From Halovenus aranensis (GTDB taxonomy: Archaea; Halobacteriota; Halobacteria; Halobacteriales; Haloarculaceae), in the NCBI RefSeq assembly GCF_900100385.1, contig NZ_FNFC01000010.1, forward strand, positions 62,001 through 126,000: DNA of 64,000 nucleotides, in the 5' to 3' direction. How positions within the stretch are numbered: the stretch's first letter is position 1; each line of letters starts with the position of its first letter. This document shows, piece after piece, positions 34,472-43,731 of this stretch. Position numbers and translations under genes: made by a program. The notes beneath the pieces are model-generated. The model did no database searches and had not been told where the DNA came from. It worked only from the letters and a program-made list of their open reading frames with translations.

Positions 34472-35245
34472 TCAGTCCGGCGTCTCCGCGATGTCGGGCA
34501 CGCCGCGGGCAGTGACCGTCTCGCCGACGATGTACGACGAGGCAGGACTTGCCAGAAAGCGCGTGATATCGGCAATTTCCTCGCTGGTACCCATCTGTCG
34601 GTCGACTTCCTCCCGGTCGACGTCCTCGGCCGTGACACCCATCTGCGCCTCGACGCCCGGCGTCGCCACGAACCCCGGGGCGATGCAGTTCACTCGGACA
34701 CCCTCGTCCGCCCACTCGTAGGCGAGCGTGCTCGTGAGGTTGATGACACCCGCCTTCGCCGCGCCGTAGTGGCTCATGTAGGGTGCGCCCTGCTGGCCGG
34801 CGACGCTCGCGAGATTGACGACCGTGCCGCCGCCGTCGGCGAGCGCCTCGCCGGCCGCCTGCGTGCAGTGGTAGGTGCCATGGAGGTTGATGTCGACGAT
34901 GGTCTTCCAGCCGTTCTCGCTGATGTCCTCGAAGCCGGCCATGAAGCTCGCACCGGCGTTGTTGACGAGACAGTCGACGCCGCCGAACTCCGCGACGGTC
35001 GCCTCGACCAGCGCCTCGACGGCCGCCGGGTCGGTCACGTCACATTCGACGGCGAGTGCCCCGCCCGCGGTGTCGGCAAGACCTTCGGCGACAGGGTCGA
35101 CGTTTCCCTGCTCGCGCGAACAGACGACGACGTTCGCGCCGTCGCGGGCAAACTGCTCGGCAATCGCCTCCCCGATACCGCTCGATGCGCCGGTGACGAT
35201 GGCTGTCTGGTCGCCGACGCTGAACCGTGTGTCTGGTGCTGACAT
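34472..35245 (-). CDS. Short-chain dehydrogenase/reductase
   Basis: 257 residues from the ATG at 35245 (MSAPDTRFSVGDQTAIVTGA). Classical SDR: cofactor loop TGASSGIGEA (residues 18-27), NNAG at 95-98, and catalytic Ser147, Tyr160 and Lys164 in VASVAGQQG and YGAAK. The acidic or basic residue after strand 2 (VVCSREQGN, with Arg44) suggests NADP(H) preference. The C-terminus has the GETVTARGVPD ending seen in FabG-like proteins. Substrate unknown. It lies upstream of the livK cluster-3 operon on the same strand, 201 bp away. Confidence 0.92.
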   Translation of the reverse strand: MSAPDTRFSVGDQTAIVTGASSGIGEAIAEQFARDGANVVVCSREQGNVDPVAEGLADTAGGALAVECDVTDPAAVEALVEATVAEFGGVDCLVNNAGASFMAGFEDISENGWKTIVDINLHGTYHCTQAAGEALADGGGTVVNLASVAGQQGAPYMSHYGAAKAGVINLTSTLAYEWADEGVRVNCIAPGFVATPGVEAQMGVTAEDVDREEVDRQMGTSEEIADITRFLASPASSYIVGETVTARGVPDIAETPD

Positions 35246-35341
35246 ACGACGATTGTGTGCCCCGGTCGTGATAAGCGTCACCGCTCAAATCCGGGTCGAA
35301 CCAGGTGGAAGATTTTTGACGGTCTCCCTCCACGTTGGGAC

Positions 35342-36301
35342 ATGGACCACGAGACGGCAGGCACGCTGTCGAGTCGAATTCTCGACGCAATCGGCGAGGC
35401 AGTCATCGCAGACCGGACGTTTCTCGAAACGACGATGGCTGGCATCCTGGCGAAGGGACACGTCCTGCTCGAAGACGTGCCCGGCACCGGAAAGACGCTG
35501 ACCGCCCGGAGCTTCGCGCGGGCGCTCGGGCTCTCCTTCCAGCGGATTCAGTTCACGCCGGACCTGCTGCCGGCGGATATCACGGGGTCGAACATCTACC
35601 GTGAGGGGACCGGCGAGTTCGAGTTCTCGCCGGGGCCGATTTTCGCCAACGTCGTCCTCGCGGACGAAATCAACCGTGCGCCGCCAAAGACCCAGGCCGC
35701 CCTGCTCGAAGCGATGGGCGAACACCAGGTGACTGTCGACGGCCAGACCCACGACCTGCCCGACCCCTTTTTCGTTATCGCCACTCAGAACCCGGTCGAG
35801 CAGGAGGGCACATTCGGCCTGCCGGAGGCCCAGCGCGACCGCTTCATGATTAAGACCTCTGTCGGCTACCCCGCCGCCGAAGGCGAGCGTCGCATCCTCG
35901 ACCGGCGGGCCGAACGAACCTCACAGACGCCGTCGGTCACGCAGGTCGTCGACGGCGAGCAGATTCCGGCACTCCAGAGCGTCCCGGAAAAGGTGTCGGT
36001 CGACCCGCGTCTGCGAGATTACATGGTCGAACTCGCACGCCGGACCCGCAGGGACGAGCGCGTCGACGTCGGGGTCTCGCCGCGTGGCACACAGCGCCTG
36101 TTCGAGGCCTCACGAGCGCGGGCGACACTCGCCGGTCGTGATTTTGTCGTCCCAGAGGACGTGAAACGGATGGTCGCGCCGGTGTTCACCCACCGTCTCG
36201 TGTTGACCGCCGAGGCGGACGTGCGGGAGACGACCCGGGAGGCGGTACTCGAAGACATCCTCCGACAGGTCGAGGTGCCTGCTGTCCAGCCCGGCCGGTG
36301 A
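35342..36301 (+). CDS. MoxR family AAA+ ATPase
   Basis: 319 residues from the ATG at 35342 (MDHETAGTLSSRIL). AAA+ motifs are Walker A EDVPGTGKT, then FQRIQFTPDLLPADITGSNI, Walker B VVLADEINRAPPKTQ, sensor 1 FFVIATQNPVEQEGT and the Arg-finger/lid region FGLPEAQRDRFMIK. MoxR proteins are chaperone-like ATPases that work with DUF58 and VWA partners, often in envelope assembly. Here it converges with the DUF7519-DUF58-DUF7269-transglutaminase operon, 10 bp apart, so it is encoded on the opposite strand from its presumed partners. Confidence 0.94.
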   Translation: MDHETAGTLSSRILDAIGEAVIADRTFLETTMAGILAKGHVLLEDVPGTGKTLTARSFARALGLSFQRIQFTPDLLPADITGSNIYREGTGEFEFSPGPIFANVVLADEINRAPPKTQAALLEAMGEHQVTVDGQTHDLPDPFFVIATQNPVEQEGTFGLPEAQRDRFMIKTSVGYPAAEGERRILDRRAERTSQTPSVTQVVDGEQIPALQSVPEKVSVDPRLRDYMVELARRTRRDERVDVGVSPRGTQRLFEASRARATLAGRDFVVPEDVKRMVAPVFTHRLVLTAEADVRETTREAVLEDILRQVEVPAVQPGR

Positions 36302-36311
36302 CCGAGACAGG

Positions 36312-37910
36312 TCACCGCAGTGCAATCACGAACGACCCGAGACCGACGGCGAGCGCGACGAGTGCGACCGACTCGGTCGCCGAGGCCACCGAGAGAACGG
36401 TTTCGGCCTGGGCGTACAGCGCCCACGCGGCAGCCACGCCACAGAGTCCGACGCCGAGGGTCGCGCCGGTATGGAGTAACTCTGTCTCGCGGGTCGCCGT
36501 CGTCGTTCCGACCTCCCTGCCGAGTGTCGCCCCGAACTGTCCCGCGTCCCAGACGATGAGGCTGGCGACGACACCGCCGAAAACGACAGGGGTGCGTGCC
36601 CCGACGGTTCCGGCTGCGATGACAGCCAGAAACAGGCCGGTGCTGGCGAGTGCGAACCCCGGGGCCGTCTCGGGGAGATAGCCGAACGTGAGCGCCAGCC
36701 GGAGGAGGACGATGAAACACAGCGTGGCCGTCACGAGGACGAACGCAAGCAGGACCACGAACAGCTCCTCGCCGTAGGTGGCGGCGGCCTCTGTCGCCAT
36801 CCGTTCGACGTCGCTCTGGGTCGCCTGTGGCAGGGACTCGAAGACCAGCTCCAGTACCGTCTCGTAGACCGTCTCGGCGACGGTCACGGCGACTACTGTG
36901 ATGACGACGCCGCCAGCAGCAGGGCCAACACCCCGACCAAGGGGTTGGTCGGCACGGTTTGCGAGCCAGCGCGTGACGAGCGCTATCGCGGCCGACCCGA
37001 GAGCGAGCGCTGCGACGGCGAGCAAGAACAGGCGAAGGACCCGACTTCTCGCAACGCCAGTGAGCAGGTCGTAGGCCGCCGGTCCGACCAGCGACGCGAG
37101 TTCCTCGGTCGACAGTGTGAGTTCGAGCCCCAGGGCCGCCAGATGAAAGACGATGACGACGGCCGCGAGCTGGCTCAGCCGTGAAATCAGGGCACTCTCG
37201 CGGCGTTTGGCGGCCGAACTCCCGTCGAGTTCGGCGACGGGAAGGACCACGACCGCTCCCAAGACGCCTGTCACGGCGAGCGCGACGGTGAACAGGAAAC
37301 CGGCGAAGGCGAACACCGGCGAGCCGGCAGCGGTCACCCACTCCCAGAGGAGGCCGGCGATGTCGCCACCAAGCGCGTTCGGTCCGTCCTGGCTGACTAC
37401 AAGCGTCTGGCCGACGACAGCGACACAGAACAGCCCGGGTACGAGCGCGGTCAGAAAGGTCGTCTGCCCGTACTGCCTGAGAACGGCCGGCGTGACGCGC
37501 GTCCGAGCGCCGAGTGAGATACCCAGAACCGCCAGGACGACCCCGAGAACGACACCGACGTGACCGGCGATGCGCAGTGCCGTCGTCGAGAACAGCGCCA
37601 CCTCGGGGACGGGGAACAGCCGCGACGCCAGCAACAGCGCCGCGAGGGCACCGCTCCCGAACAGGCCGATTGCGACCGGGAGTGCGAGGAGGCTCACGAG
37701 CGGACGCGCGACGGGTTCGAGGCGGTCCCGGGCGAGCAGCCAACAGCTCAGGCCGAACAGGACCGCGCCGACGACACCCAGCGCCACCGGCCAGGCGATA
37801 TCGTCTAGCTCCCACAGTAACACCAGCACGGTCAACGCCGTGAGTCCGACTGCGAGCGCGGCGCTGAGGCGGGTCGGCTGGCGGTCGCGGTCGTTCGCTT
37901 GTCCAGTCAT
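36312..37910 (-). CDS. Polytopic membrane protein, DUF7519-like
   Basis: 532 residues from the ATG at 37910 (MTGQANDRDRQPTRLSAALA). It is very hydrophobic, with at least twelve predicted helices and a short cytoplasmic N-terminus. From memory it fits the haloarchaeal DUF7519 family that accompanies DUF58 genes. It overlaps the DUF58 gene by 4 nt and is the last gene of the four-gene minus-strand operon. No catalytic motif is seen; it may be a membrane platform for the MoxR-DUF58-transglutaminase system (inference). Confidence 0.78.
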   Translation of the reverse strand: MTGQANDRDRQPTRLSAALAVGLTALTVLVLLWELDDIAWPVALGVVGAVLFGLSCWLLARDRLEPVARPLVSLLALPVAIGLFGSGALAALLLASRLFPVPEVALFSTTALRIAGHVGVVLGVVLAVLGISLGARTRVTPAVLRQYGQTTFLTALVPGLFCVAVVGQTLVVSQDGPNALGGDIAGLLWEWVTAAGSPVFAFAGFLFTVALAVTGVLGAVVVLPVAELDGSSAAKRRESALISRLSQLAAVVIVFHLAALGLELTLSTEELASLVGPAAYDLLTGVARSRVLRLFLLAVAALALGSAAIALVTRWLANRADQPLGRGVGPAAGGVVITVVAVTVAETVYETVLELVFESLPQATQSDVERMATEAAATYGEELFVVLLAFVLVTATLCFIVLLRLALTFGYLPETAPGFALASTGLFLAVIAAGTVGARTPVVFGGVVASLIVWDAGQFGATLGREVGTTTATRETELLHTGATLGVGLCGVAAAWALYAQAETVLSVASATESVALVALAVGLGSFVIALR

Positions 37911-39271
37911 CGGTGTGTCACGAGGTCCGGAAGCGCGTCGCGAAGTGCGATTTCGAAGGGCTGTTCTGGCGACCAGTCGACCGTCGACGCCTCTGTGCGC
38001 CCGAGCGCCCGTAGTCGGAGGTGACGGGCGACGTTCGTGAGCCGCTGGCCGACTGCGCGCGTGCCGACCGGGTCGGGACTGACGACGACCAGTTCGCGCT
38101 CGCCACCCAGACTGTGACAGAGACCGACCGGCCAGTTGTCGACCAGCGGCGAGCAGACCACGACACGGGCGTCGGACGGAATCTCTGCAAGCAGGCCCGG
38201 CGTCTCGCCCCCGTCGGCCCTGATAGCCGTCTCGGGAGCCCTGTCGGCCCACGATAGCGGCGTCTCCGGCCCGGCACGCGGCGGCTCGCGGACGCCTCGG
38301 TCGGGCTGTGTGTCGGCGCGTGTCACGGCCGCAAACGCCGTTTCCGGTGCAGTCTGTGTTCCCGGACCGGCCCAGACGATGCCCGACGGGTTGGGGGTGA
38401 CGCCCTCGATATCTCCCGTGAGCCCGACGACGGCGACGCGTACCTCGATACCGGCGTCGGTGAGTGTCTCGTAGAGCCGCTCCGCGGCGTACCGTGACCG
38501 AGCGACGGCAGTCGGATATCCCGCGGCAGGTGTGACGCGGTTGACCGGCCGTGCGTCGACGACGAGTACCGTTCGGCTGGTCTTTTGCTCGCGGTACTGC
38601 ACCGTGATGAAATCGCCGGTTTTGGCGACGTGGTGCCAGTCGATGCGGTTCACCGGGTCACCCTGCCTGTACTGTCGGGTCGAGTGAAACTCCAGTCCGC
38701 TGCCGCCGCTGTCGGCCGTGACCGGTCCCGTGTGTGGCGTCGTCTGTGTCTGTTTTGGCCCTGCTTCGAGCGGCGAGACAGCGACCAGTTCGTCGTCGCC
38801 GTCGGCGTCGAGTTCCGTCGTCTGACGGACGCTCCCAGCCAGCGAGCGCAGTCGGGCGACCGGCCGGTCGAAGGTGTAGGTCCCCTGTCTGGCGACGACG
38901 GTGTAGCGACACGTCTGGCACTCACCCGGCGAGAGGGAGGCACACAGCCGTGCCGTCCCTTCGGTCACGACGAGTTCGTCCGGGACACCGTCGACGACGC
39001 GCACGTCTGGGAGTACCTGCCCGCCCTCGTTTTCGACGGTGAGGGTCACGTCGACCGGGCTGCCGGGGGCTGGCATCGCCGACTCGACGCGTCGCTCGAC
39101 GCGCAGCGTCCGGTCGTCGGGCAACGTCGAGACGGTTCCGTAAATCACGTACGCAAGCGGAACCAGCGCCGCGGCGAGCAGGGCTCCGTTTGCGTACAAT
39201 AGCCCGACTGCCACGAGCGCGAGCGTCGCGAGCAGGCCGACTGTCCACCGCGGAACTCGGCTGTAGCTCAT
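37907..39271 (-). CDS. DUF58 domain-containing protein
   Basis: 454 residues. Two membrane helices sit at the N-terminus (about 10-45), followed by an extracellular-type beta region with a CASLSPGECQTCRY segment and then the DUF58 core, whose landmark is LEFHSTRQYRQGDPVNRIDW with HHVAKTGDFITVQY. C-terminally a VWA-like fold begins TVLVVDARPVNR with an Asp in the usual place. DUF58 proteins are partners of MoxR ATPases in envelope biogenesis. It overlaps the DUF7269-like gene and the DUF7519-like gene by 4 nt each. Confidence 0.92.
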   Translation of the reverse strand: MSYSRVPRWTVGLLATLALVAVGLLYANGALLAAALVPLAYVIYGTVSTLPDDRTLRVERRVESAMPAPGSPVDVTLTVENEGGQVLPDVRVVDGVPDELVVTEGTARLCASLSPGECQTCRYTVVARQGTYTFDRPVARLRSLAGSVRQTTELDADGDDELVAVSPLEAGPKQTQTTPHTGPVTADSGGSGLEFHSTRQYRQGDPVNRIDWHHVAKTGDFITVQYREQKTSRTVLVVDARPVNRVTPAAGYPTAVARSRYAAERLYETLTDAGIEVRVAVVGLTGDIEGVTPNPSGIVWAGPGTQTAPETAFAAVTRADTQPDRGVREPPRAGPETPLSWADRAPETAIRADGGETPGLLAEIPSDARVVVCSPLVDNWPVGLCHSLGGERELVVVSPDPVGTRAVGQRLTNVARHLRLRALGRTEASTVDWSPEQPFEIALRDALPDLVTHR

Positions 39272-39879
39272 CGGTAGGTCACCTCCTCGATGGCGGCGAC
39301 GGTCCGGCGGATGCGGCGTTCACGCTCCCGCGTCGGGACGAGCCAGCGGCGCACTCGCGCTATCGGCGGGGCCTGACTCTCGCCGAGGACGTAGGCCGCC
39401 ACGGGGTCGTCCGTCCACTGGCCACGGTCGACCGCGGCCGTTGCCTTTGCTTCCGAGACGGCCATCCGCTCTGCGTACGCGCTCACGGCGACCTCGTACA
39501 GGTACGCCCGCACGTCACGAAACGCCGCCCCTCCTTCCTCGATTGCCTGCTCTGTGTCGCTGTCGAGTGTGCCGCCGGTGAGCGCGCCCGGACTGACCGT
39601 TGCCTGCTCTGGCGGCGCTGTCGTGACTCGGTCGAACCGCGCGTCGACACTCGACGGTGTCGTCCCCTCGGACGACGACCGCGCGGTAACTGCCAGTGCC
39701 GCGAAGACGAGCGCGCCGGCGGCCAGCCCAATCCGCGTCCTCTCGATACCTGCGACCGCGTCTACGGCCGCCGATAGCGGGCCGAATCCGAGCAAGAGTC
39801 CCGGCGCGACTAACAGCCCCGTCCCGACAACCGTCGCTACCGTCCCCACGGCTCCAAAAAGCGCGGTCCGCGGGCGCAT
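39268..39879 (-). CDS. Membrane protein, DUF7269-like
   Basis: 203 residues. Two N-terminal helices (about 7-32 and 48-65) anchor it, followed by a soluble cytoplasmic domain with TEQAIEEGGAAFRDVRAYLY and a very basic tail, VRRWLVPTRERERRIRRTV. From memory this is the haloarchaeal DUF7269 family, linked to DUF58 and transglutaminase genes. It overlaps DUF58 by 4 nt and abuts the transglutaminase gene with no gap. Confidence 0.78.
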   Translation of the reverse strand: MRPRTALFGAVGTVATVVGTGLLVAPGLLLGFGPLSAAVDAVAGIERTRIGLAAGALVFAALAVTARSSSEGTTPSSVDARFDRVTTAPPEQATVSPGALTGGTLDSDTEQAIEEGGAAFRDVRAYLYEVAVSAYAERMAVSEAKATAAVDRGQWTDDPVAAYVLGESQAPPIARVRRWLVPTRERERRIRRTVAAIEEVTYR

Positions 39880-42600
39880 CTATTCGGTCCCCCCGTCGCC
39901 GTCCGGCTGGCCAGGGTGTACCGTCTCAGGCGAGTGACCGTCCTGTCCGCCGTCGGTCGAGACGCTCTCGGGTGCTTGGGTCGTCGGCTCGCCGAGTCGG
40001 TCGAGTGCGCGTTCGGCCCTGTCGAGGTGGGCTTTTGGCGGCTGTGACCCGTACTCGACCGCCCGGAAGGCCGTCAACAGTGCCTGGACTGCCTCGGCGG
40101 GGTGGCCGTCCTCCTCGACCGCGTGGACGGCCAACTCACGCGGCGTGTACGCGCCGGGGTCTTCGACGCTGAGGCGCGTGAGAAACTCTGCCCATGCCCG
40201 TTGAATGCCGCCTGAGATGTCGACCCGCTCGCTCTCGGCCGCGGTACCGACGGCCCCAGCGCGGCCCCGCTTTGTCGCCAGCCAGGCGACAAATGCCGCT
40301 TTGAGTTCGCCGAGGCTGACTCGCCCACGGACCGCGTCGCGCAGGTATGCCGCCGTCTGCTTGAGTCGGGGCGGGACGGCAGCGACCAGCGCCGTGCCGC
40401 GTCGCACGCCCCACAGGAGCGCAAGCGGTGTTGCGACCAGCGCCCGCTCGGCGGCCTGTGTAATGGCCGCGGCGGTTCTCCGGGCCGAAAGGTCTCGACG
40501 ATAGACGAGCACTGCCGGCACCGAGACAACGACCGCGAGGCCGCCGCCGACGAGGGCGGCATTCCGGAGGAGTCCGTCGACGGTCGCGCTGTCGGTCAGT
40601 CCGTACCTGCTGGCTTCCACGGTCGCGGACGGGCCAATAGAGAGCCGAATATCGGCAGTCCCGTCAGGCCCCGTCGTGGCGACCTGTTCGCCGTCGACCA
40701 TGACCGGCGCACCCGCGACAGGGTCGTCGCCGGCGGTGACTGTCGCCGTCGCGGGCGCAAACGGGAGTGGCACTGCACCCGTCGACACGGTGAGGTCGAG
40801 ACCCGGAATCGTGACCGTCCTCTGCCCGGAGATAGAGCCACGCTCGGCGGCCAGTGTCGCGTTCCCCGGTGAGTCTGGAAGCGTGACCGTCGCCCGTCCG
40901 CTGGCGTCTGTCGTCCCGACCGGCGCGCCGTCGAGGGTAACTGTCGCGTCTGGAATCGCAACACCGCCGACAGTGACGCTTACGCTGACGTTCTGGGCGG
41001 GTCGGATATCGCCCGCCAGACTGAGACTCGCGTCTCGCTCGACGGCGACTGTCGTATTCGATTCCGGGCCGGGCAATGAGGTTCCGTTGGTGATGTTCTG
41101 GACCCGGGAGAGGGCGTCACCGGCGGCGTTACTGAACAGCCGGCCGGTGGCAAGCGGTGCGGTCGAGACGCTTCGAGCGGTCAGGTTCCCATCGTCACTG
41201 ACATCCAGAATGCTGGCACTGATTCGGAGCTCCTCGGTGTCGGGGACGGTGAACGTCACCGCTCCGTCCTCGTCTGTGGTGCCGATTCGCTCGCCGTTGA
41301 CCGTTACCACGATGTCTGAGACGAACTCGCCGTTGTTCGTCACTTCGACGCTCACAGGCAGGCCGGGGACCGCCGTCCGGTTCAGCGAGATATCGAACTG
41401 ACCGTCGCTCTCGTCGTCCTCGGGGTCGTCTGGCTCTGTCTCCTGGGTCACGCTGCCTGGCTCGAAGGTCTCGCCGGGACTGCCCGGTTCTTCGAGGTCG
41501 ACGTCCTCGCCGAGTTCCTCTTCGAGGACGTCGGACTGACTGTCGAGGCGGCTACCACCCGGCGTCGGGTCGAATTTCACCCAGCCGACATCGGGGAAGT
41601 AGGCCTCGACCCAGGCGTGGGCGTTCATCCCGCGGACCTCGTAGCTGTTCTCGCCCACCGGCTGTCCCGTCGAGTAGCCGACTACGTACCGGGCCGGGAT
41701 GTCCTGTGAGCGCAGCATCGTCGTCATCGCCGTGGCGAAGTACTCGCAGTAGCCCGCCTCCATCTCGAAAATGAAGGTATCGGCGATGTTGCCGCTCTGT
41801 TCGTCTGCCTGGAGCGAGTACTCCTTCTGGGACCGGAGCCACTGCTGTATCGTCGTCGCCGTGTCGTACGGCGTTTCGTCGTCGGTCGTCAACTCCTCGG
41901 TGAACCGTTCGACCCGCTCGGGCGTGTCTCCGGGCAGTTGAGTGTATCGCTCGGCCAGTTCCGCGGGGTAGTCCTCGCCAGCGGCCCGGAGTACGTTCAC
42001 GTCGTTGACCTGGGAGCGACTCACGCCGGTGATTGTCGTTCCGGCGTCGACGGCCTCCGTGGCGCGGATAGCACCGCCGTCGGTGACCTCCAGCCCGTCG
42101 ACGCCCTCGATGCGCCGGGGCTGCCAGACTGTCGGAATCGCCGTCGCGGGCTGTTCGAGTGTGAGGTCGAACTCGACGGTGCCGTTGGTCAACCCGGCGG
42201 GAGAGAGCGGCGGTTCGTACGCTGTCGACTCTGTGGTGCGCTCCCAGCCGCCGCCGGTGTAGGTGTCGTATGACCCGGTCCGCCAGTACGCCGGCTCGGA
42301 ACTCTCTACCTCGAAGTGGACCGCCGTATCGTTCGACGCGAAGGTGTCCCTGTCGAGGCCGGTATCGCCGCCGACGCCGGTTTCGTCGCCGGGATTGAGC
42401 GCGCCGAAGCCGCCGTCGCCGGCACCGCTGCCTTTGAACGGCTCGCCGGGCAGGATGCTGTCGATGGGTGTGCCAGCGATGTCGCCTGCGGCGAGCCCGG
42501 GGGCGAGCAAGGCGGCGAGGACGGCCGTCAGCACGCATCCCGCGACGAGGGCGATACGTGCCCGGCTTCGGGTCGTTTCCGGTGTGTCGTCGGTGGGCAT
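39880..42600 (-). CDS. Secreted transglutaminase-like protein with C-terminal DUF4129 region
   Basis: 906 residues. One N-terminal helix at about 17-38 anchors an extracellular part. The transglutaminase-like domain (about 205-350) keeps the papain-type triad: Cys285 in EAGYCEYFATAM, His328 in MNAHAWVEAYF and Asp344 in WVKFDPTPGG. Three Ig-like or carboxypeptidase-regulatory-like modules follow (about 400-690, each with a pattern like GTTDEDGAVTF). A second helix (NAALVGGGLAVVVSVPAVLV, about 705-725) leads to a cytoplasmic C-terminus with a DUF4129-type segment (PRELAVHAVEEDGHPAEAVQ). The usual multi-helix DUF3488 N-terminus is missing. First gene of the operon with DUF58. Confidence 0.9.
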   Translation of the reverse strand: MPTDDTPETTRSRARIALVAGCVLTAVLAALLAPGLAAGDIAGTPIDSILPGEPFKGSGAGDGGFGALNPGDETGVGGDTGLDRDTFASNDTAVHFEVESSEPAYWRTGSYDTYTGGGWERTTESTAYEPPLSPAGLTNGTVEFDLTLEQPATAIPTVWQPRRIEGVDGLEVTDGGAIRATEAVDAGTTITGVSRSQVNDVNVLRAAGEDYPAELAERYTQLPGDTPERVERFTEELTTDDETPYDTATTIQQWLRSQKEYSLQADEQSGNIADTFIFEMEAGYCEYFATAMTTMLRSQDIPARYVVGYSTGQPVGENSYEVRGMNAHAWVEAYFPDVGWVKFDPTPGGSRLDSQSDVLEEELGEDVDLEEPGSPGETFEPGSVTQETEPDDPEDDESDGQFDISLNRTAVPGLPVSVEVTNNGEFVSDIVVTVNGERIGTTDEDGAVTFTVPDTEELRISASILDVSDDGNLTARSVSTAPLATGRLFSNAAGDALSRVQNITNGTSLPGPESNTTVAVERDASLSLAGDIRPAQNVSVSVTVGGVAIPDATVTLDGAPVGTTDASGRATVTLPDSPGNATLAAERGSISGQRTVTIPGLDLTVSTGAVPLPFAPATATVTAGDDPVAGAPVMVDGEQVATTGPDGTADIRLSIGPSATVEASRYGLTDSATVDGLLRNAALVGGGLAVVVSVPAVLVYRRDLSARRTAAAITQAAERALVATPLALLWGVRRGTALVAAVPPRLKQTAAYLRDAVRGRVSLGELKAAFVAWLATKRGRAGAVGTAAESERVDISGGIQRAWAEFLTRLSVEDPGAYTPRELAVHAVEEDGHPAEAVQALLTAFRAVEYGSQPPKAHLDRAERALDRLGEPTTQAPESVSTDGGQDGHSPETVHPGQPDGDGGTE

Positions 42601-42749
42601 GTTCCTCCGGTCTGCGGACAGGTGTTACCTGTATCTCTCGGCTCGGATGTCTATAACGGTGACGTTCACTTCGGTGACCATTTCACCGGTTCGTGCTGCC
42701 GGTGGCGGCGTGGTTCTCTGCCGATACGGCTCTGTCTTGTGGTTTGTAA

Positions 42750-42767
42750 AATACAGCACTTTGTATT
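42750..42767. promoter_or_regulatory. Inverted repeat upstream of the ABC-2 exporter operon
   Basis: AATACA (42750-42755) and TGTATT (42762-42767) are perfect arms around a 6-nt centre in an AT-rich segment 62-79 bp before the ATG at 42829. Possible operator for the winged-helix regulator encoded by the last gene of the same operon. Confidence 0.4.
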
Positions 42768-42828
42768 ACTATGTAAACTCGGTGGCAAAGTATTTGTTAG
42801 CGCAAATGGACGTAGCAAACACCAATAC

Positions 42829-43731
42829 ATGGCATCGAATTCAGAACACGGGCAGACAGAAGCACTTGGAGACGGTCCGACGGCAGGTCAGTGGGTCACA
42901 CAGACGAAGGCGTTCGCGCTCCGGAACCTTCGCGCGATGCTGCGCACGAAAGCGACGATTATCTGGGGATTTGGCTTCCCCGCCTTCTGGTATTTCCTGA
43001 CGAGTCTCGTCTTTCTCCCCGACGCCGAGGAGGTCGGCGGGGCGGCGACGCTCGCGGACGTGAAGGGGTCGACGGCGGTCTCGCTCGGCCTCTTTGGTGT
43101 CCTCACGGTGACGCTGGTCGCCTTTGCGGGTGGACTCAGCGCCGACCTGACGGCGAAACGGTACCGGAAACTCCGGTCGCTGCCGGTCGCCCCCAGCGCG
43201 GATTTCGCGGGGCGGTATCTCGCTGGCGTCGCGGTCGCGGCCGTCGCGTACGTGCTGGTGTTACTCGTTGGCCTGGTCGACGGGGCCGCCTACACGCTCC
43301 GGGGACCGGGGTCGATTCCGGTCGTCGTCGGCTCCTTTCTTCTGTTCTCGCTCGTCGGGGTCTCCGTCGCGGTACTGGTGACCCGACTGGTCGAGGACTC
43401 CGAACTGGTCGTCGGCATCACGAACGCTATTTTGCTGGTCAGTTTCTTCCTCACCGGCTACAACGGCACGTCGCCGGCGCTGCTCCCCGAGGAGAGTCAC
43501 TGGCTCGTCAACGTCGCGCCGAACTCGCTGGCGACACGTCTCCAGACCTGGCATCTGACCGAGATTCCCGCGACGACACCTGCGGGCGTCGAACAGGCCG
43601 GACTCACGCCGCCGGCGCTTCCGGTGGGCCTCGGGTTCGTCGCGCTGCTTACGACGTGGGCGCTCGTGTTCGGCGGTGCCGCCGCGTATCTGATGGACAG
43701 AGCCGTCTACAGCGGCGAGGGGGGTGAGTGA
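42829..43731 (+). CDS. ABC-2 type transporter permease
   Basis: 300 residues from the ATG at 42829 (MASNSEHGQTEALG). About six helices: one after FALRNLRAMLRTKATIIWGF, then others through PVGLGFVALLTTWALVFGGA. The ABC-2 pattern is seen in LSADLTAKRYRKLRSLPVAP, the cytoplasmic elbow between helices 2 and 3. It forms the membrane part of an exporter or NatB-like efflux pump with the ATPase encoded next; the two genes overlap by 3 nt. It is divergent from the transglutaminase gene. Confidence 0.88.
   Translation: MASNSEHGQTEALGDGPTAGQWVTQTKAFALRNLRAMLRTKATIIWGFGFPAFWYFLTSLVFLPDAEEVGGAATLADVKGSTAVSLGLFGVLTVTLVAFAGGLSADLTAKRYRKLRSLPVAPSADFAGRYLAGVAVAAVAYVLVLLVGLVDGAAYTLRGPGSIPVVVGSFLLFSLVGVSVAVLVTRLVEDSELVVGITNAILLVSFFLTGYNGTSPALLPEESHWLVNVAPNSLATRLQTWHLTEIPATTPAGVEQAGLTPPALPVGLGFVALLTTWALVFGGAAAYLMDRAVYSGEGGE

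Noticed and set aside
36019-37815. 598-codon minus-strand frame through the moxR end and DUF7519-like gene
   Set aside because: Its protein is arginine-rich and low in acids, while the other frame there gives a normal membrane protein joined by a 4-nt overlap to DUF58.
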